64,000 nucleotides of DNA from Lentzea terrae (GTDB lineage: Bacteria; Actinomycetota; Actinomycetes; Mycobacteriales; Pseudonocardiaceae), in assembly GCF_003265345.1 (NCBI RefSeq), contig NZ_QFWW01000006.1, positions 302,926-366,925 on the forward strand, given 5' to 3'. The notes beneath the pieces were generated by a model that saw only the letters and a program-made list of their open reading frames with translations, ran no database searches and was not told the origin of the DNA. This document shows, piece by piece, positions 1 to 8,888 of the stretch. Within the stretch, counting starts at the first letter, position 1. Each line of letters begins with the position of its first letter. A program made the position numbers and the translations under genes.

Positions 1-725
1 GACGCCGCACAGTGCAGCACGTCCCACACGTCGACGCCGATGTTGTCGCAGAACATCGCGATCTCGTTGACCAGCGCGATGTTCACATACCGATAAGTGT
101 TCTCCAGCATCTTCGCCATCTCAGCCTCACGGGTGCCACGCGCTACCACCACCGTGTCGGCGAGCCTCCCGTAGAACGTGGCGCAATGCTTGGCACACAG
201 AGGAGTGAGGCCGCTGACGACCTTCGGTGTGTTGCGCAGGCCGAACCGTGGATTGCCGGGGTCGATCCGCTCGGGCGAGTAGGCGAGCGGGAAGTCCTCA
301 CCCGCGATCAGCCCATGCCGCTCCAGGATCGGCCGGACGACCTCTTCAGTGGTCCCCGGATAGCTGGTCGACTCCAGCACCACCAGCGTGCCAGGTTTCA
401 GATGCTCGGCGACAGTTGTGGCCGCGGAGCGCACGGCGGACAGATCCGGTCCGCCCCCGGCGTCGAGTCCGGTGGACACGCAGATCACGATCGTCTCGGC
501 CTCGCTCAGCACAGCCGGATCGGAGGTGACGGTGAAACCCTTGGCCCGCATGGCTCGTAGCTGAGCCGTTGACACATCGAGCACATGCGAGCGGCCGCCG
601 GTCACCGCGGCGACAACCTCCTCAGAGATGTCGTATCCGACCACCGACAACCCTGCGGCGACGGCTTCGGCGGCGAGGGGCAGGCCAACGTAGCCGACTC
701 CGACCACGACAAGATCGACAGACAC
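1..725 (-). CDS. Nucleotide-sugar dehydrogenase (UDP-glucose/UDP-ManNAc dehydrogenase family), N-terminal part
   Basis: The frame is open from a GTG at 725 to the window edge, so the C-terminus lies outside. The protein opens with VDLVVVGVGYVGLPLA, the Rossmann GxGYVG NAD-binding motif of the UDP-glucose/GDP-mannose dehydrogenase family, and continues with family-like segments (LESTSYPGTT, AYSPERIDPGN, KMLENTYRYVNIALVNE) that form the hinge and substrate site. An AAAGGA ribosome site lies just upstream of the GTG. Family members oxidise a UDP-hexose to the uronic acid for surface polysaccharide. About 241 residues are visible of a usual 420-440. Exact sugar specificity cannot be told. Confidence 0.85.
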   Translation of the reverse strand, partial: MSVDLVVVGVGYVGLPLAAEAVAAGLSVVGYDISEEVVAAVTGGRSHVLDVSTAQLRAMRAKGFTVTSDPAVLSEAETIVICVSTGLDAGGGPDLSAVRSAATTVAEHLKPGTLVVLESTSYPGTTEEVVRPILERHGLIAGEDFPLAYSPERIDPGNPRFGLRNTPKVVSGLTPLCAKHCATFYGRLADTVVVARGTREAEMAKMLENTYRYVNIALVNEIAMFCDNIGVDVWDVLHCAA

Positions 726-757
726 GCGTGTCCTTTCCCGACTCGTCACACCAGAGA

Positions 758-1069
758 TCAGTCCTTGACGGAGAACGCCCCGCTGCCAGGGGGGACGTGT
801 GAACCGTGCTCCTCCTTGACGACCAGTCCAGGACTCAGGCAGAACGGGTCGGCATGCACGACGACGTCTCCGTTGGTCAAGTTGACCAGCACGTGCGCCT
901 CGAGCGGGAGTTTGTTGCAGCCGTTGGGATTCCTGTAGATCTCGATCGGCGTGACCTCGGTCGAGAACACCGCCACCCTGCCGGCCACAGCCTGTGCGGG
1001 CGAGTTCATCGATGCCAGGAGAGCGGTCGCGGCGAGCGTGCCCAACGTTGCGGTGACAAGGTGTCTCAT
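758..1069 (-). CDS. Small secreted protein, function unknown
   Basis: A 103-residue protein with a clear Sec signal peptide: positive MRHL start, hydrophobic segment of residues 5-20 and a cleavage-like SPAQA near residue 27. The mature part is about 75 residues with two cysteines (NGCNK and DPFCL) that could form a disulfide. No family is recognised. It is transcribed towards the nucleotide-sugar dehydrogenase gene, whose GTG start lies 32 nt downstream of its stop. Confidence 0.6.
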   Translation of the reverse strand: MRHLVTATLGTLAATALLASMNSPAQAVAGRVAVFSTEVTPIEIYRNPNGCNKLPLEAHVLVNLTNGDVVVHADPFCLSPGLVVKEEHGSHVPPGSGAFSVKD

Positions 1070-1378
1070 CGAGTCCTCCAGGTTCGTGATGTCGCTCTCC
1101 GTACGCTAACAGCGACAGAACGCGACTTCGGATTTGTGCCGATACATCACGCGCCCAGGTTGCGGTCGGCCAGGCGTGGCATCCGAATGGAGGTGTTCGG
1201 GCGCGCCTCTGCGTGTGCTTTCCCGCAGGGGTTCCCATGAACGAGTGACGCTCATGTCACCGTCGGCCGAAACCGCACAACGCGATCATCACCACGAGCG
1301 GTGGCCTGACGAGGACGGCGACGCCTGCCGCACAAAGTCCTTTACCGCCTGCTCAAAGACACCCTGTCGCGTACCGGG
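1070..1378. other. Intergenic stretch without a recognised gene
   Basis: About 310 bases between the small secreted gene and the NACHT-like fragment. Open frames here are short and have no family resemblance. It may hold the decayed 5' part of the downstream NACHT-like gene, whose P-loop half is missing. Confidence 0.4.
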
Positions 1379-2857
1379 TTGACCGATCCGTGCCGGCCAA
1401 CCCTTGCGCTCCACACCTCACGACTTCCGCCGGATCTTCGCCATCAACGCCTACCTCGCGGCGTTTCGGGCCGACTTGATCCAGTTCTACCCGCGCCTAC
1501 CTGCACAACCGCCGCGCTCGCCGCCGCGATGAAAGCTCTCAACAGCAACAAGATGGCGGTGGTCGTGACGAGCCGGGCCGAGGAGTTCGCCGGCGCCGTT
1601 CGGTCTGCTGACGTGCTCACCGGAGCGGCAGCAATCGAGCTCTCCGATCTGAGGCTGAACGACATTGCCGCGTACCTACCCCGCACGGCCGCGCAGCGGG
1701 GCCCGTCCACCGAGGGAAGGCTGGATTGGGAGGCGGTACTCGCAGAGCTGCGTGATCACCCGGAGGACGATGCAGCAGCGAACCTGACCGGAGCGCTGTC
1801 GACGCCGCTGATGGTCGGTCTTGCCCGCACCATCTACAGCGACACCCCGGACACCAACCCCAAAGAACTGCTCGACGGTGAGATGTTCCGATCACAGGCC
1901 ATGGTCGAGAGGCACCTGCTCGAGGCGTTCCTTCCGGCGGCGTACAGCCACCCTCCCCTGCGCCGGTCCGCGGCCGCCCGGTACACCCCCGGCGGGGCCA
2001 GGAAGTGGCTGACTCACCTGGCTCGCGACTTCACTCCGGAGATCACGTGGTGGAAGCTGAGCAGCAGTGTGCACCCGGCCACCATGCTGGTCATCTACAC
2101 GGCGATCTTCGCGGGAGTCTTCGGAACCCTCTTCCGCGCTGACGCTGCGGCCTACCTCACCGTCATCTGCGCGGCGATCTTCATCGTGCACGTGCTGCGA
2201 GCTCCTCGCCCTGCAAAGGTGCATTTCCAGATGCGGGAGTTCGCAGTCGCGATGCGGCAGGAGATCGCGAAGGGCACACAAGGCAGTCTCGATGAGGCGC
2301 TGGTGTTCGGCGGCGTCGTCGGCGCCGGGTTCGGGTTGCTGATCGCGGCCAACACACTCGAACATGGATTGGTGAGGGGCATCGCGCTCGGACTTGTGTG
2401 CTGGCCCGCTGGAGCGCTGGCGTACATGGGGACAGCTCTCCGCCCACGGGTGCTGAGCAGGTCCGTCAACACCAAGGCGGCACCGAGTCCAGCCCAGATG
2501 ATCGCCGACGATCGCAAATGCGCCATTTTCAGATCACTGTTGTACGGCCTTGCCGTGAGCGTGCCCACCTACAGCATGTTCGACCTTCGCCGCGCAGCAG
2601 AGATGGCCGGCGCCGTCGCAATCGTCTTCGCGCTCAGCGGAACCGCATGGGGACGATGGATCGTGATCGGACGCTTCTGGCTCCCGCTGACCAGGCGGCT
2701 GCCCTGGCGCCTCCACGCGTTTCTCGACGACGCCTGCGACCGGGCGGTGCTGCGGCAGACCGGTGCGGTGTACGAGTTCCGGCACGTGGCGTTGCGCGAC
2801 AACCTCAGGGCCGCCGCCCCGGAGGACGACGACCGTTCTCGCCAGCGGCCGTCGTAG
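1379..2857 (+). CDS. NACHT-type NTPase fragment with C-terminal membrane region, N-terminal half missing
   Basis: The first ~45 residues look like non-coding read-through; convincing protein begins near MKALNSNK (ATG at 1529). From there it resembles the later part of actinobacterial NACHT NTPases: VVVTSRAEEF (post-Walker B strand), TPLMVGLARTIYSD, several hydrophobic segments between about residues 215 and 430, then EFRHVALRDNL near the C-terminus. No Walker A or Walker B motif is present, and nothing upstream supplies one. I infer a 5'-truncated, probably non-functional gene. Intact relatives are STAND ATPases, some implicated in phage defence, but that role cannot be claimed for this remnant. 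Confidence 0.5.
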   Translation: MTDPCRPTLALHTSRLPPDLRHQRLPRGVSGRLDPVLPAPTCTTAALAAAMKALNSNKMAVVVTSRAEEFAGAVRSADVLTGAAAIELSDLRLNDIAAYLPRTAAQRGPSTEGRLDWEAVLAELRDHPEDDAAANLTGALSTPLMVGLARTIYSDTPDTNPKELLDGEMFRSQAMVERHLLEAFLPAAYSHPPLRRSAAARYTPGGARKWLTHLARDFTPEITWWKLSSSVHPATMLVIYTAIFAGVFGTLFRADAAAYLTVICAAIFIVHVLRAPRPAKVHFQMREFAVAMRQEIAKGTQGSLDEALVFGGVVGAGFGLLIAANTLEHGLVRGIALGLVCWPAGALAYMGTALRPRVLSRSVNTKAAPSPAQMIADDRKCAIFRSLLYGLAVSVPTYSMFDLRRAAEMAGAVAIVFALSGTAWGRWIVIGRFWLPLTRRLPWRLHAFLDDACDRAVLRQTGAVYEFRHVALRDNLRAAAPEDDDRSRQRPS

Positions 2858-2867
2858 CCGAACCGAA

Positions 2868-3611
2868 GTGGGAACTGGGCACGGGCACGGCCACCTCACC
2901 TCAGCGGGACAGCACCGCGGGCGGTTGATCGGTGTTCTCGCGAGCACCGCGAGCATCATGGTCGTGCAGGTCATCGGCGCGTGGTTGTCCGGCAGCATCG
3001 CGCTGGTCGCGGACGCCGGCCACATGCTCAACCGACTCCGCCGGGGTCGCGCTGGCACTGGTCACCATCACGTTGGCCGCCAGGCCGCCCACGGCGAGGA
3101 GCACGTTCGGCCTGGCCAGGGCTGAGATCCTGGCGGCGGCCGTCAACGCGGCCGTGCTGCTCGGGCTCGGCGCCTAACCCTTGCCTCCGTTGGCGTCATC
3201 GCTGCCGCGTTGATCGCGCGTTTCGCCGGCTTCACCCGCGCCGATGCGATCGTTGCCGTCCTCATTGGACTGCTGTTCCTGCCGCGGGCGTTCAACCTGC
3301 TGAAGGCCGCGGTGGACGTGTTGCTGGAGGCCGCGCCCAAGAACGTCGACCTCGACGAGGTTCGCAAACACATCCTGGGCGTGCCGCACGTCCGGGACGT
3401 GCACGACCTGCACGCGTGGACGGTGACCTCCGGCATGCCCGTGCTGTCGGCGCACATCGTGGTCGAGGACGAGTGCTTCCACGACGGCCACATACCGCAA
3501 GTGCTCGACCAGCTCCAGACCTGCCTGGCCGGACACTTCGACGTGGAGCACTCCACGTTCCAGCTTGAGCCCAAGAGCCACGCCGCCCACGAGCAGCCTG
3601 TTCATCCATGA
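2868..3611 (+). pseudogene. Cation diffusion facilitator (CzcD-like) with frameshift and internal deletion
   Basis: Starts at GTG 2868 with a His-rich GTGHGHGHL leader, then VQVIGAWLSGSIALVADAGHML as in CDF transporters. At about 3030 one extra A shifts the frame; the family sequence resumes as TDSAGVALALVTITLAA in another frame and stops near 3175. The third piece (GFTRADAIVAVLIGLLFLPRAF and the cytoplasmic domain with VRDVHDLHAWTVTSG) is in yet another frame up to 3611. The stretch normally joining pieces two and three, including transmembrane helices, is mostly absent. Intact CDFs export Zn2+, Co2+ or Cd2+ in exchange for protons; this copy cannot do so. Confidence 0.85.
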
Positions 3612-3689
3612 TCCAAGGGATGTCCCTGATGTGGCGGACGCTGCGGTTGTGCTTCTCTGAACGTGGCAGCGACCGAACTGGGGCGAACC

Positions 3690-4325
3690 ATGGCGCAGAC
3701 CGATGACCGGACATCCCGTTGGCAGCAGTACTGGGACCGCAAATCCACGACCTACGACAAAGAGATCGGCGTACTGGATCGGCGGGTCTTCGGTGACTCG
3801 CGCCGGTGGGCCTGTTCCCACGCCACTGGCGTGGTTCTCGAGGTTGCGGTCGGCACCGGGTTGAACCTGCCGTTCTACACCGACGATGTCGTGATCACCG
3901 GACTGGACATCAGCGAGCAGATGCTCGATCTGGCCCGATCTCGCGCACAGGATATCGACCGCGAAGTGACGCTCCAGCAAGGGACTGCCCACTCATTGCC
4001 ATTCGACGACGCGTCGTTCGACACCGTCGTGTGCACCTTGGGGTTGTGCGCCATCCCCGATCACGAGACGGCCGTCGACGAGATGGTGCGGGTGCTGCGT
4101 CCTGGTGGGCGGTTGATCCTCGTCGATCACGTCGCCAGTTCGTCGCGCCTTGTGCGCGGTGTGCAGTGGCTTGTGGAGCGAGTCACGATTTCGATGGCAG
4201 GAGAGCATTTTCTGCGGCGGCCGCTGCACCTGGTTCAGGAGCGTGGCCTGGAAGTCGAGCTGCGGCAACGGTTCAAGCTCGGCGTGGTGGAGCGACTGGT
4301 CGCCCGCAAGCCGAGCGACCAGTGA
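3690..4325 (+). CDS. Class I SAM-dependent methyltransferase
   Basis: A Rossmann methyltransferase of about 211 residues. Motif I is VLEVAVGTGLNLPFY, the acidic end of strand 2 is GLDISEQML, and the post-I and motif II/III regions read SFDTVVCTLGLCAIPD and VLRPGGRLILVDHV, typical of the Methyltransf_11/UbiE-like group. The substrate is not predictable. ATG 3690 is preferred because it follows a GGGGCGAA stretch and precedes the conserved region closely; a GTG at 3663 would add nine residues. It stands alone between decayed genes and abuts the next gene tail to tail with one base between. Confidence 0.75.
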   Translation: MAQTDDRTSRWQQYWDRKSTTYDKEIGVLDRRVFGDSRRWACSHATGVVLEVAVGTGLNLPFYTDDVVITGLDISEQMLDLARSRAQDIDREVTLQQGTAHSLPFDDASFDTVVCTLGLCAIPDHETAVDEMVRVLRPGGRLILVDHVASSSRLVRGVQWLVERVTISMAGEHFLRRPLHLVQERGLEVELRQRFKLGVVERLVARKPSDQ

Positions 4326-4326
4326 C

Positions 4327-4794
4327 CTACGGGCCTAGCAGCTTCGCCGAGCGCGGTTTGTCAGAGCGGTCCTCGGCGTGGTGCCACGTCACCACAACGT
4401 GGTCGGCCTGATCGGCATCGAACGTGCTGGCCAGGAAGAGCCTGTGCTCGCTGTCGGCTTCGAACTCGTCGAAGTCGACAACCTCGTCCTGGTCGCCCAT
4501 TCCGCCCGTGTCGATGTGCACGCCGTGGGCACTGTCCGTCCCGACGTTCCGGAGCACATACGTGTCGCCGTCATAGTGTTCCAGCACGAAGCGCACGCGC
4601 TGGCGCTCGGATTCCGCCACCTCGTCCGCGCGACGAGCAGCCTCGACCTCGGCTAGTGCCACAGCCGCATCGGCGGAGCGTTTGGCCTCGGCTGCGGACT
4701 GCTCCGCCGCGCGTTTCTGACCGCGGCCGTACCAAGCGGCGAGACACGCGACGAGCAGGCCGAAGCACGAGATCACGAACGCGGCGACCGTCAT
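4327..4794 (-). CDS. Single-span membrane protein with Ala/Glu-rich coiled coil, function unknown
   Basis: From ATG 4794 the protein begins with a membrane segment (VAAFVISCFGLLVACLAAWY), followed by a charged Ala/Glu/Arg-rich helix of about 45 residues that looks like a coiled coil, then a globular C-terminal domain of about 90 residues (FVLEHYDGDTYVLRNVG onward). The open frame continues upstream to 4881, but those extra 29 residues match the C-terminus of a decayed alpha/beta hydrolase, so I take the internal ATG as the start. No family recognised. Confidence 0.5.
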   Translation of the reverse strand: MTVAAFVISCFGLLVACLAAWYGRGQKRAAEQSAAEAKRSADAAVALAEVEAARRADEVAESERQRVRFVLEHYDGDTYVLRNVGTDSAHGVHIDTGGMGDQDEVVDFDEFEADSEHRLFLASTFDADQADHVVVTWHHAEDRSDKPRSAKLLGP

Positions 4795-4821
4795 CGCAGC
4801 ATCAAAGCACCTCGCGGCGTT

Positions 4822-5024
4822 CCGTTGCCGCAAGAACTCCTCCATTAGCACAATGAGTTGACGGGGCTGGTCCTCGGTCACGAATGGTCCGAGTCCTCGA
4901 TGATCCGCAGCATGGCGTTCGGCAGCTTGCCTGCGAGGCGGTCAGCGTGGGCGACCAGGAAGAAGTTCTGCCTCGCCCACGGCAGCGGCACGGGACGGTC
5001 GAACCGGCTCAGCGCCTCGGCACC
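4822..5024 (-). pseudogene. C-terminal remnant of an alpha/beta hydrolase
   Basis: Read on the minus strand, one frame gives ALSRFDRPVPLPWARQNFFL, AHADRLAGKLPNAMLRIIED and then a stop; after a shift the match continues as FVTEDQPRQLIVLMEEFLR. Together these match the last ~65 residues of alpha/beta hydrolases (P-V-L strand, AERLAxxLPNA, EDQPERLAxLIxxFL). The catalytic nucleophile half is absent. Its end has been captured as the start of the following open frame. Confidence 0.55.
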
Positions 5025-5137
5025 TGGAGGCGAAGTTTCCGGACCACATCACGGTCATCGTCAGGGGAGCGGGTCACTTCGTGCAGTCCGACACGGCCGA
5101 CGAGATGAGCGAAGTGATCCGCATATGGGCTGGCTAG
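5024..5137 (+). pseudogene. C-terminal remnant of a second alpha/beta hydrolase
   Basis: A 37-residue stretch, LEAKFPDHITVIVRGAGHFV then QSDTADEMSEVIRIWAG and a stop, carries the catalytic-histidine motif GAGHFVQ of haloalkane dehalogenase/epoxide hydrolase-type enzymes. No start or upstream domain is present. It abuts the oppositely oriented hydrolase tail, a junction best explained by rearrangement. Confidence 0.5.
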
Positions 5138-5219
5138 AGACACGACTGATCACTGCGATCGCCCGTTCCTGCCTGGCCGTAGAGTCGCCGCGGACGGCGG
5201 TAGCGAGGGAAGGACCGGG

Positions 5220-5822
5220 GTGGATCTAGGGCTGATCGGCTAGGCCGTGGGGATGTTCGCGGCCACCAACGTCGACGACATCGTGATCTTGGCGTTGTTC
5301 TTCGGGCAGACCGCGGGACACCGGGGCGGCGCCGTGCGGGTTGTGGTCGGGCAGTACCTGGGTTTCGGTGCGCTCCTGGTCGTCTCGATCGTCGGCTCGC
5401 TCGGCGCTGGGTTGCTGCCCGCAGCGGCGATCCCCTACCTCGGTCTGTTGCCGCTGCTACTTGGTGTCCGTGCGGCGTGGAGCGCTTGGCGCGAGCGCCA
5501 CGACACAGCCGACGACGAACCCGTCGTAGCCACCGGCAACGGCCCGAGCGTATTCGCTGTCGCCGCGGTGACCTTCGCCAACGGCGGCGACAACATCGGT
5601 GTCTACGTGTCGGTCTTCACCACCGCCGGGTCAGGTGGGCTGATCGTGTTCGCCGTCGTGTTCCTCGCGCTGGTCGCCGTGTGGTGCGCCCTCGGCAGGT
5701 TCTTCGCCACCCGCCCGATCATCGCCCGCGCCTTGTCCCGTTGGGGCCACATCCTGCTCCCCGTCGTGCTGATCGGCATCGGCCTGCTGATCCTTATCGA
5801 GGGCAACGCTTTCGGACTGTGA
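5220..5822 (+). pseudogene. CadD-like cadmium resistance transporter with in-frame stop at codon 8
   Basis: From GTG 5220, preceded by an AGGGAAGGA ribosome site, the frame reads VDLGLIG, a TAG at 5241-5243, then AVGMFAATNVDDIVILALFF. Relatives carry a glutamine-type codon at that place, so a single C-to-T change is the simplest explanation. The rest is complete: multi-span membrane protein of about 190 residues with the family's NVDD and FANGGDNIGVYV motifs. CadD-family proteins export cadmium. Reinitiation at GTG 5247 could still give a slightly shortened product, so activity is not excluded. Confidence 0.75.
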
Positions 5823-6072
5823 AGGGGGCCTCCGGAGAGTTCGACGACCGATCCCATCGGCACTCTCTCGGCCGCTCTGAGTTCCGTACAGTCGTGCACG
5901 ACGGTGAGGCTCGCGTCAGTTGCCTGGCGTGCGACACCGACGGCGCTGATCACTTCTGGCGACTGGCTCGGCGTCGTCAACTACGAGATCAGCTATGCCG
6001 ACGTGCTCGACCGTGTCGTCGAGCACGCTGGCCTGTTCGGGGTGTTGCTCGAAGGATCAGCAACGCTGTCAC
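5823..6072. other. Gap with no recognised gene
   Basis: About 250 bases. A short open frame ends near 6092 with VNYEISYADVLDRVVEHAGL, which has coding-like composition but no family I recognise. It may be a remnant. Confidence 0.3.
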
Positions 6073-8754
6073 CTAGCGACAAGCGGACTTGACGCAGGCG
6101 GCGACGCGGTCAGGATCGATCTTGTTCCGTTCCAGGAGCCGTCGCACGCCGTCGTTCTCCAGCAGGCAAAGCAGGAACGCGCAGCCGTCCAGATCACGGT
6201 CAGGTCGGGGTCGGGGGTCGATCACCAGCGGAGGCGCTTCGTCACCTCGCGCCCAGACGGCGAAAGTCCGGAGCTCCTCGCGGGTGAACGCCGTGCCCCG
6301 CAGATCCGCACCGCTCGCACGGACCAGCACGCGATACACCCCGGACTCGGCGGTGGGAACCGAGACAGCGAACACCCCGGGCTCCTGTTCGGACAGTGGC
6401 ACGACCGCCTGACCTCCGCTGGGGCCGGTCACCACTGCGCTCACGGTCGCGGAGGACAACGGAATCCCGCTGTCCGTCAACGTCGCCGTCAGCTGTGCTG
6501 GAGCGCCAGGCAGCCGCGACCCCTGGCTCAGCGCCACGCCGAGCCGCAGCGCGCTGCGGGCCTGGACGGTCAGCGTGAACGGCACGCCGTGCGCCTTGAT
6601 CGCCGTCACGATCCGCTCGAACAACTGCCCGCCACGTTTGCGGTCGGCGAGGCGCTTGCGCAGTTCGGTGATCCAGTTGCCGAGTGCGCGGTCGTCCACG
6701 GACAACACCGCCTGCCACTCCCCCGCCTGGCCTGCCACACGCAGTACGCGGTAGGCCTCGCCGACGACCTCCACAGGGCTCGCGGTGGAGCCGTCCGGTG
6801 CGATGAGCTCGACGCGCAGTGCCCGCGCCGTCTCACCGAGCACCAGCACGTCGGCGCGGATGTCGGCGGCGGTGAGCAGGAACGGGACGACGACCTTGCC
6901 GCCGACCGGTACGAAGCCGTCCGGGTCGACCACGATGGCGGCGTTCGTCGCTCCGGCCAGCACCTGGGCGAAGTACTTCTGCAGCAGGAGTTGGTCGTCC
7001 ACGCCGGGGTTGCCGGTGAGCAGGAGGTAGCCACCGGTGCCGTTGGCGATGTCGGACAGGGCGCCGGGGTTCAGCTGGTCGGCGGTGCCGAGGCCGATGG
7101 CGAAGACGCGGCTGTGCACGGAGGACGCGGCGGCGGCGATGGTCTTGTCAGCTGTTTCGTGGCCGTCGGTGAACACCACGGTGGCGGTGTGGTCGTAGTC
7201 CATGGTGATCGGTGCGAGCTGGGCGGCGGCGCTCTCCAGGCCGTCACCGATGGCGGTGAGCCCGCCTGGGTTGGTGAGCGTCCCGGTGATCGCGGTGGAG
7301 GCCGCGAGACGGCCGCCTCCGCCGATCATGGGGCCGGCGTCTGCGACCGGTGCGGCTTCGGCGGCGTCGGTGTCGAAGCGAACGACGCCGATGGCGTCGG
7401 TGTCGTCGAGCAGCGTGACGAACAGCGGCGCGCTGTCGTGCAGCACGTCCATGCGGGTCTTGCCCAGCAGACCGGAAGCGGCGCTCATGCTGCCGGAGCG
7501 GTCCAGGACCAGCGAGGTCGCGACAGTCGGGTTCCCCACCACCGTGGCGGTCACCGGGACCGTGAACACATCACCGGTCTCGGTGACGGTGACCGTCAAC
7601 GTCCCGGAATCCGACGAGCCCGCGGCGCCCGGCGTGTAGAGCACCCAGACCAGCAGGTCATTGGCCTCGAAGCCGTCCGGGTGCGGTGAAGTGACCGACG
7701 CGGACAAGACGGTGAACGGAGCGGTCACCGAGGCGGTGGCGGTCACCTCGGTGCAGCCGCGCACCCGCAGCCGCAACGCGCGCGCCGTCGGCAGGTGCTC
7801 GATCACGTCCAGGAACCGGATCGGGTCACCGACGGCCGGCGAGACCTGCTCCACGGTCAACGGCAGGGTGTCGTAGCACGGCGGGCGCACCACGGACGGG
7901 TGGCGGCAGTTCTTGCTCTCGATGCTGGGTGACGCGCCGACCCACGGGTCGATCGGTGAGCCGAACTGGACGGTGCCGTTCCACGGCTGCAGGGGGTCCA
8001 GGATGCTCTCGGGTCCGGTGGTGTTCGACTGGTCGCCGTAGACCTGGTCGGGGTCGAGCCGCCAGTCCTGGCCCGCCTGCGCCTGCCACATGGCGAAAAG
8101 CCGGTCGACGTTGCTGTGCAACAGGAACACGAACGGGTCCTCGAACGCCTGGTGCTGGCCACCGATGTCGCCACCGATGTAGCCGTGCGCGCTTCCGTGC
8201 CAGGCCTCCAGCTCGGTCCGGAACGCGTTCCACTGCTGCGCTTGGGCAAACCCGTCGGCGCTGCCGATGATCGAGGCGTCGGAGGCGATGCCCGTCGCCC
8301 CACCGGCGTCCCGTTCGACTGACTGCGGCGGATCGGCGGGGCTGCCGGTCTGTTCGCGGCTGCCTGCGAGCACGCCGCCGTTGTGCAGTGCGGCAAGCGG
8401 TCCGTCGACCATTCCGTTCATCGTGCCGAACAGGGTGTTCGAGGAGAGGTCGACGGTGCCGCCCTGGCCGTCGGACGCGGCGCGCGGGTCCTCGGTCCAG
8501 TCCCAGTAGTGCAGAGCCACGTCCGGGTTCGACTGCTGGAGCAGGGCTTCGAAGCGGTTGCAGAGTTCGCGGTGCCACGGCAGGAAGGAGTTGCCGCCGT
8601 GGTTGTGGGTCGACTGGTGGATCTCGTCCTGCTTGTCCCAGTAGGACACACCGCCGGGAAAGGTGTGCAGGTCGGCCTGCAACAGGGCGTCGATGAACGC
8701 CTGTCGCTCGGCGGGTGTGAGGTGGGCGATGTTGCGTCTGACCGGTCCAGCCAT
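6073..8754 (-). CDS. Tyrosinase-like copper enzyme fused to a von Willebrand factor A domain
   Basis: 893 residues from ATG 8754 (GAAGGGGG upstream). Residues 1-280 are a type 3 copper tyrosinase domain: CuA histidines in EIHQSTHNHGG and LPWHREL (about H46, H52, H61), CuB histidines at WHGSAHGYIGG (H186, H190) and FLLHSNVDRLF (H213). After a linker with a beta-rich module, a VWA domain starts near residue 412 with the MIDAS motif DRSGSMS and later TDGHET; the remaining ~300 residues are beta-rich. No signal peptide is visible. Tyrosinases oxidise phenols; what the VWA part binds is unknown. Streptomyces-type tyrosinases need a MelC1 caddie protein, and none is adjacent. The longer open frame reaching upstream to 9006 runs into the VOC gene and is not used. 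Confidence 0.85.
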   Translation of the reverse strand: MAGPVRRNIAHLTPAERQAFIDALLQADLHTFPGGVSYWDKQDEIHQSTHNHGGNSFLPWHRELCNRFEALLQQSNPDVALHYWDWTEDPRAASDGQGGTVDLSSNTLFGTMNGMVDGPLAALHNGGVLAGSREQTGSPADPPQSVERDAGGATGIASDASIIGSADGFAQAQQWNAFRTELEAWHGSAHGYIGGDIGGQHQAFEDPFVFLLHSNVDRLFAMWQAQAGQDWRLDPDQVYGDQSNTTGPESILDPLQPWNGTVQFGSPIDPWVGASPSIESKNCRHPSVVRPPCYDTLPLTVEQVSPAVGDPIRFLDVIEHLPTARALRLRVRGCTEVTATASVTAPFTVLSASVTSPHPDGFEANDLLVWVLYTPGAAGSSDSGTLTVTVTETGDVFTVPVTATVVGNPTVATSLVLDRSGSMSAASGLLGKTRMDVLHDSAPLFVTLLDDTDAIGVVRFDTDAAEAAPVADAGPMIGGGGRLAASTAITGTLTNPGGLTAIGDGLESAAAQLAPITMDYDHTATVVFTDGHETADKTIAAAASSVHSRVFAIGLGTADQLNPGALSDIANGTGGYLLLTGNPGVDDQLLLQKYFAQVLAGATNAAIVVDPDGFVPVGGKVVVPFLLTAADIRADVLVLGETARALRVELIAPDGSTASPVEVVGEAYRVLRVAGQAGEWQAVLSVDDRALGNWITELRKRLADRKRGGQLFERIVTAIKAHGVPFTLTVQARSALRLGVALSQGSRLPGAPAQLTATLTDSGIPLSSATVSAVVTGPSGGQAVVPLSEQEPGVFAVSVPTAESGVYRVLVRASGADLRGTAFTREELRTFAVWARGDEAPPLVIDPRPRPDRDLDGCAFLLCLLENDGVRRLLERNKIDPDRVAACVKSACR

Positions 8755-8888
8755 CGTGGGCCCCCTTCGTGCGGATAACTCGAAGAGGGCGGGTGACACG
8801 CGGAAATACACCACACGCCGCGGTATTTGCACCCCGAATGGGTGAGGCCCTACCGCTGAAAGCGCGGAAGGACCTCGGTGATTGCTGC

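Noticed and set aside
6002..6027. 9-bp stem with an 8-nt loop downstream of the tyrosinase-VWA gene
   Set aside because: It lies within a coding-like frame on the plus strand and has only modest stability; not convincing as a terminator.
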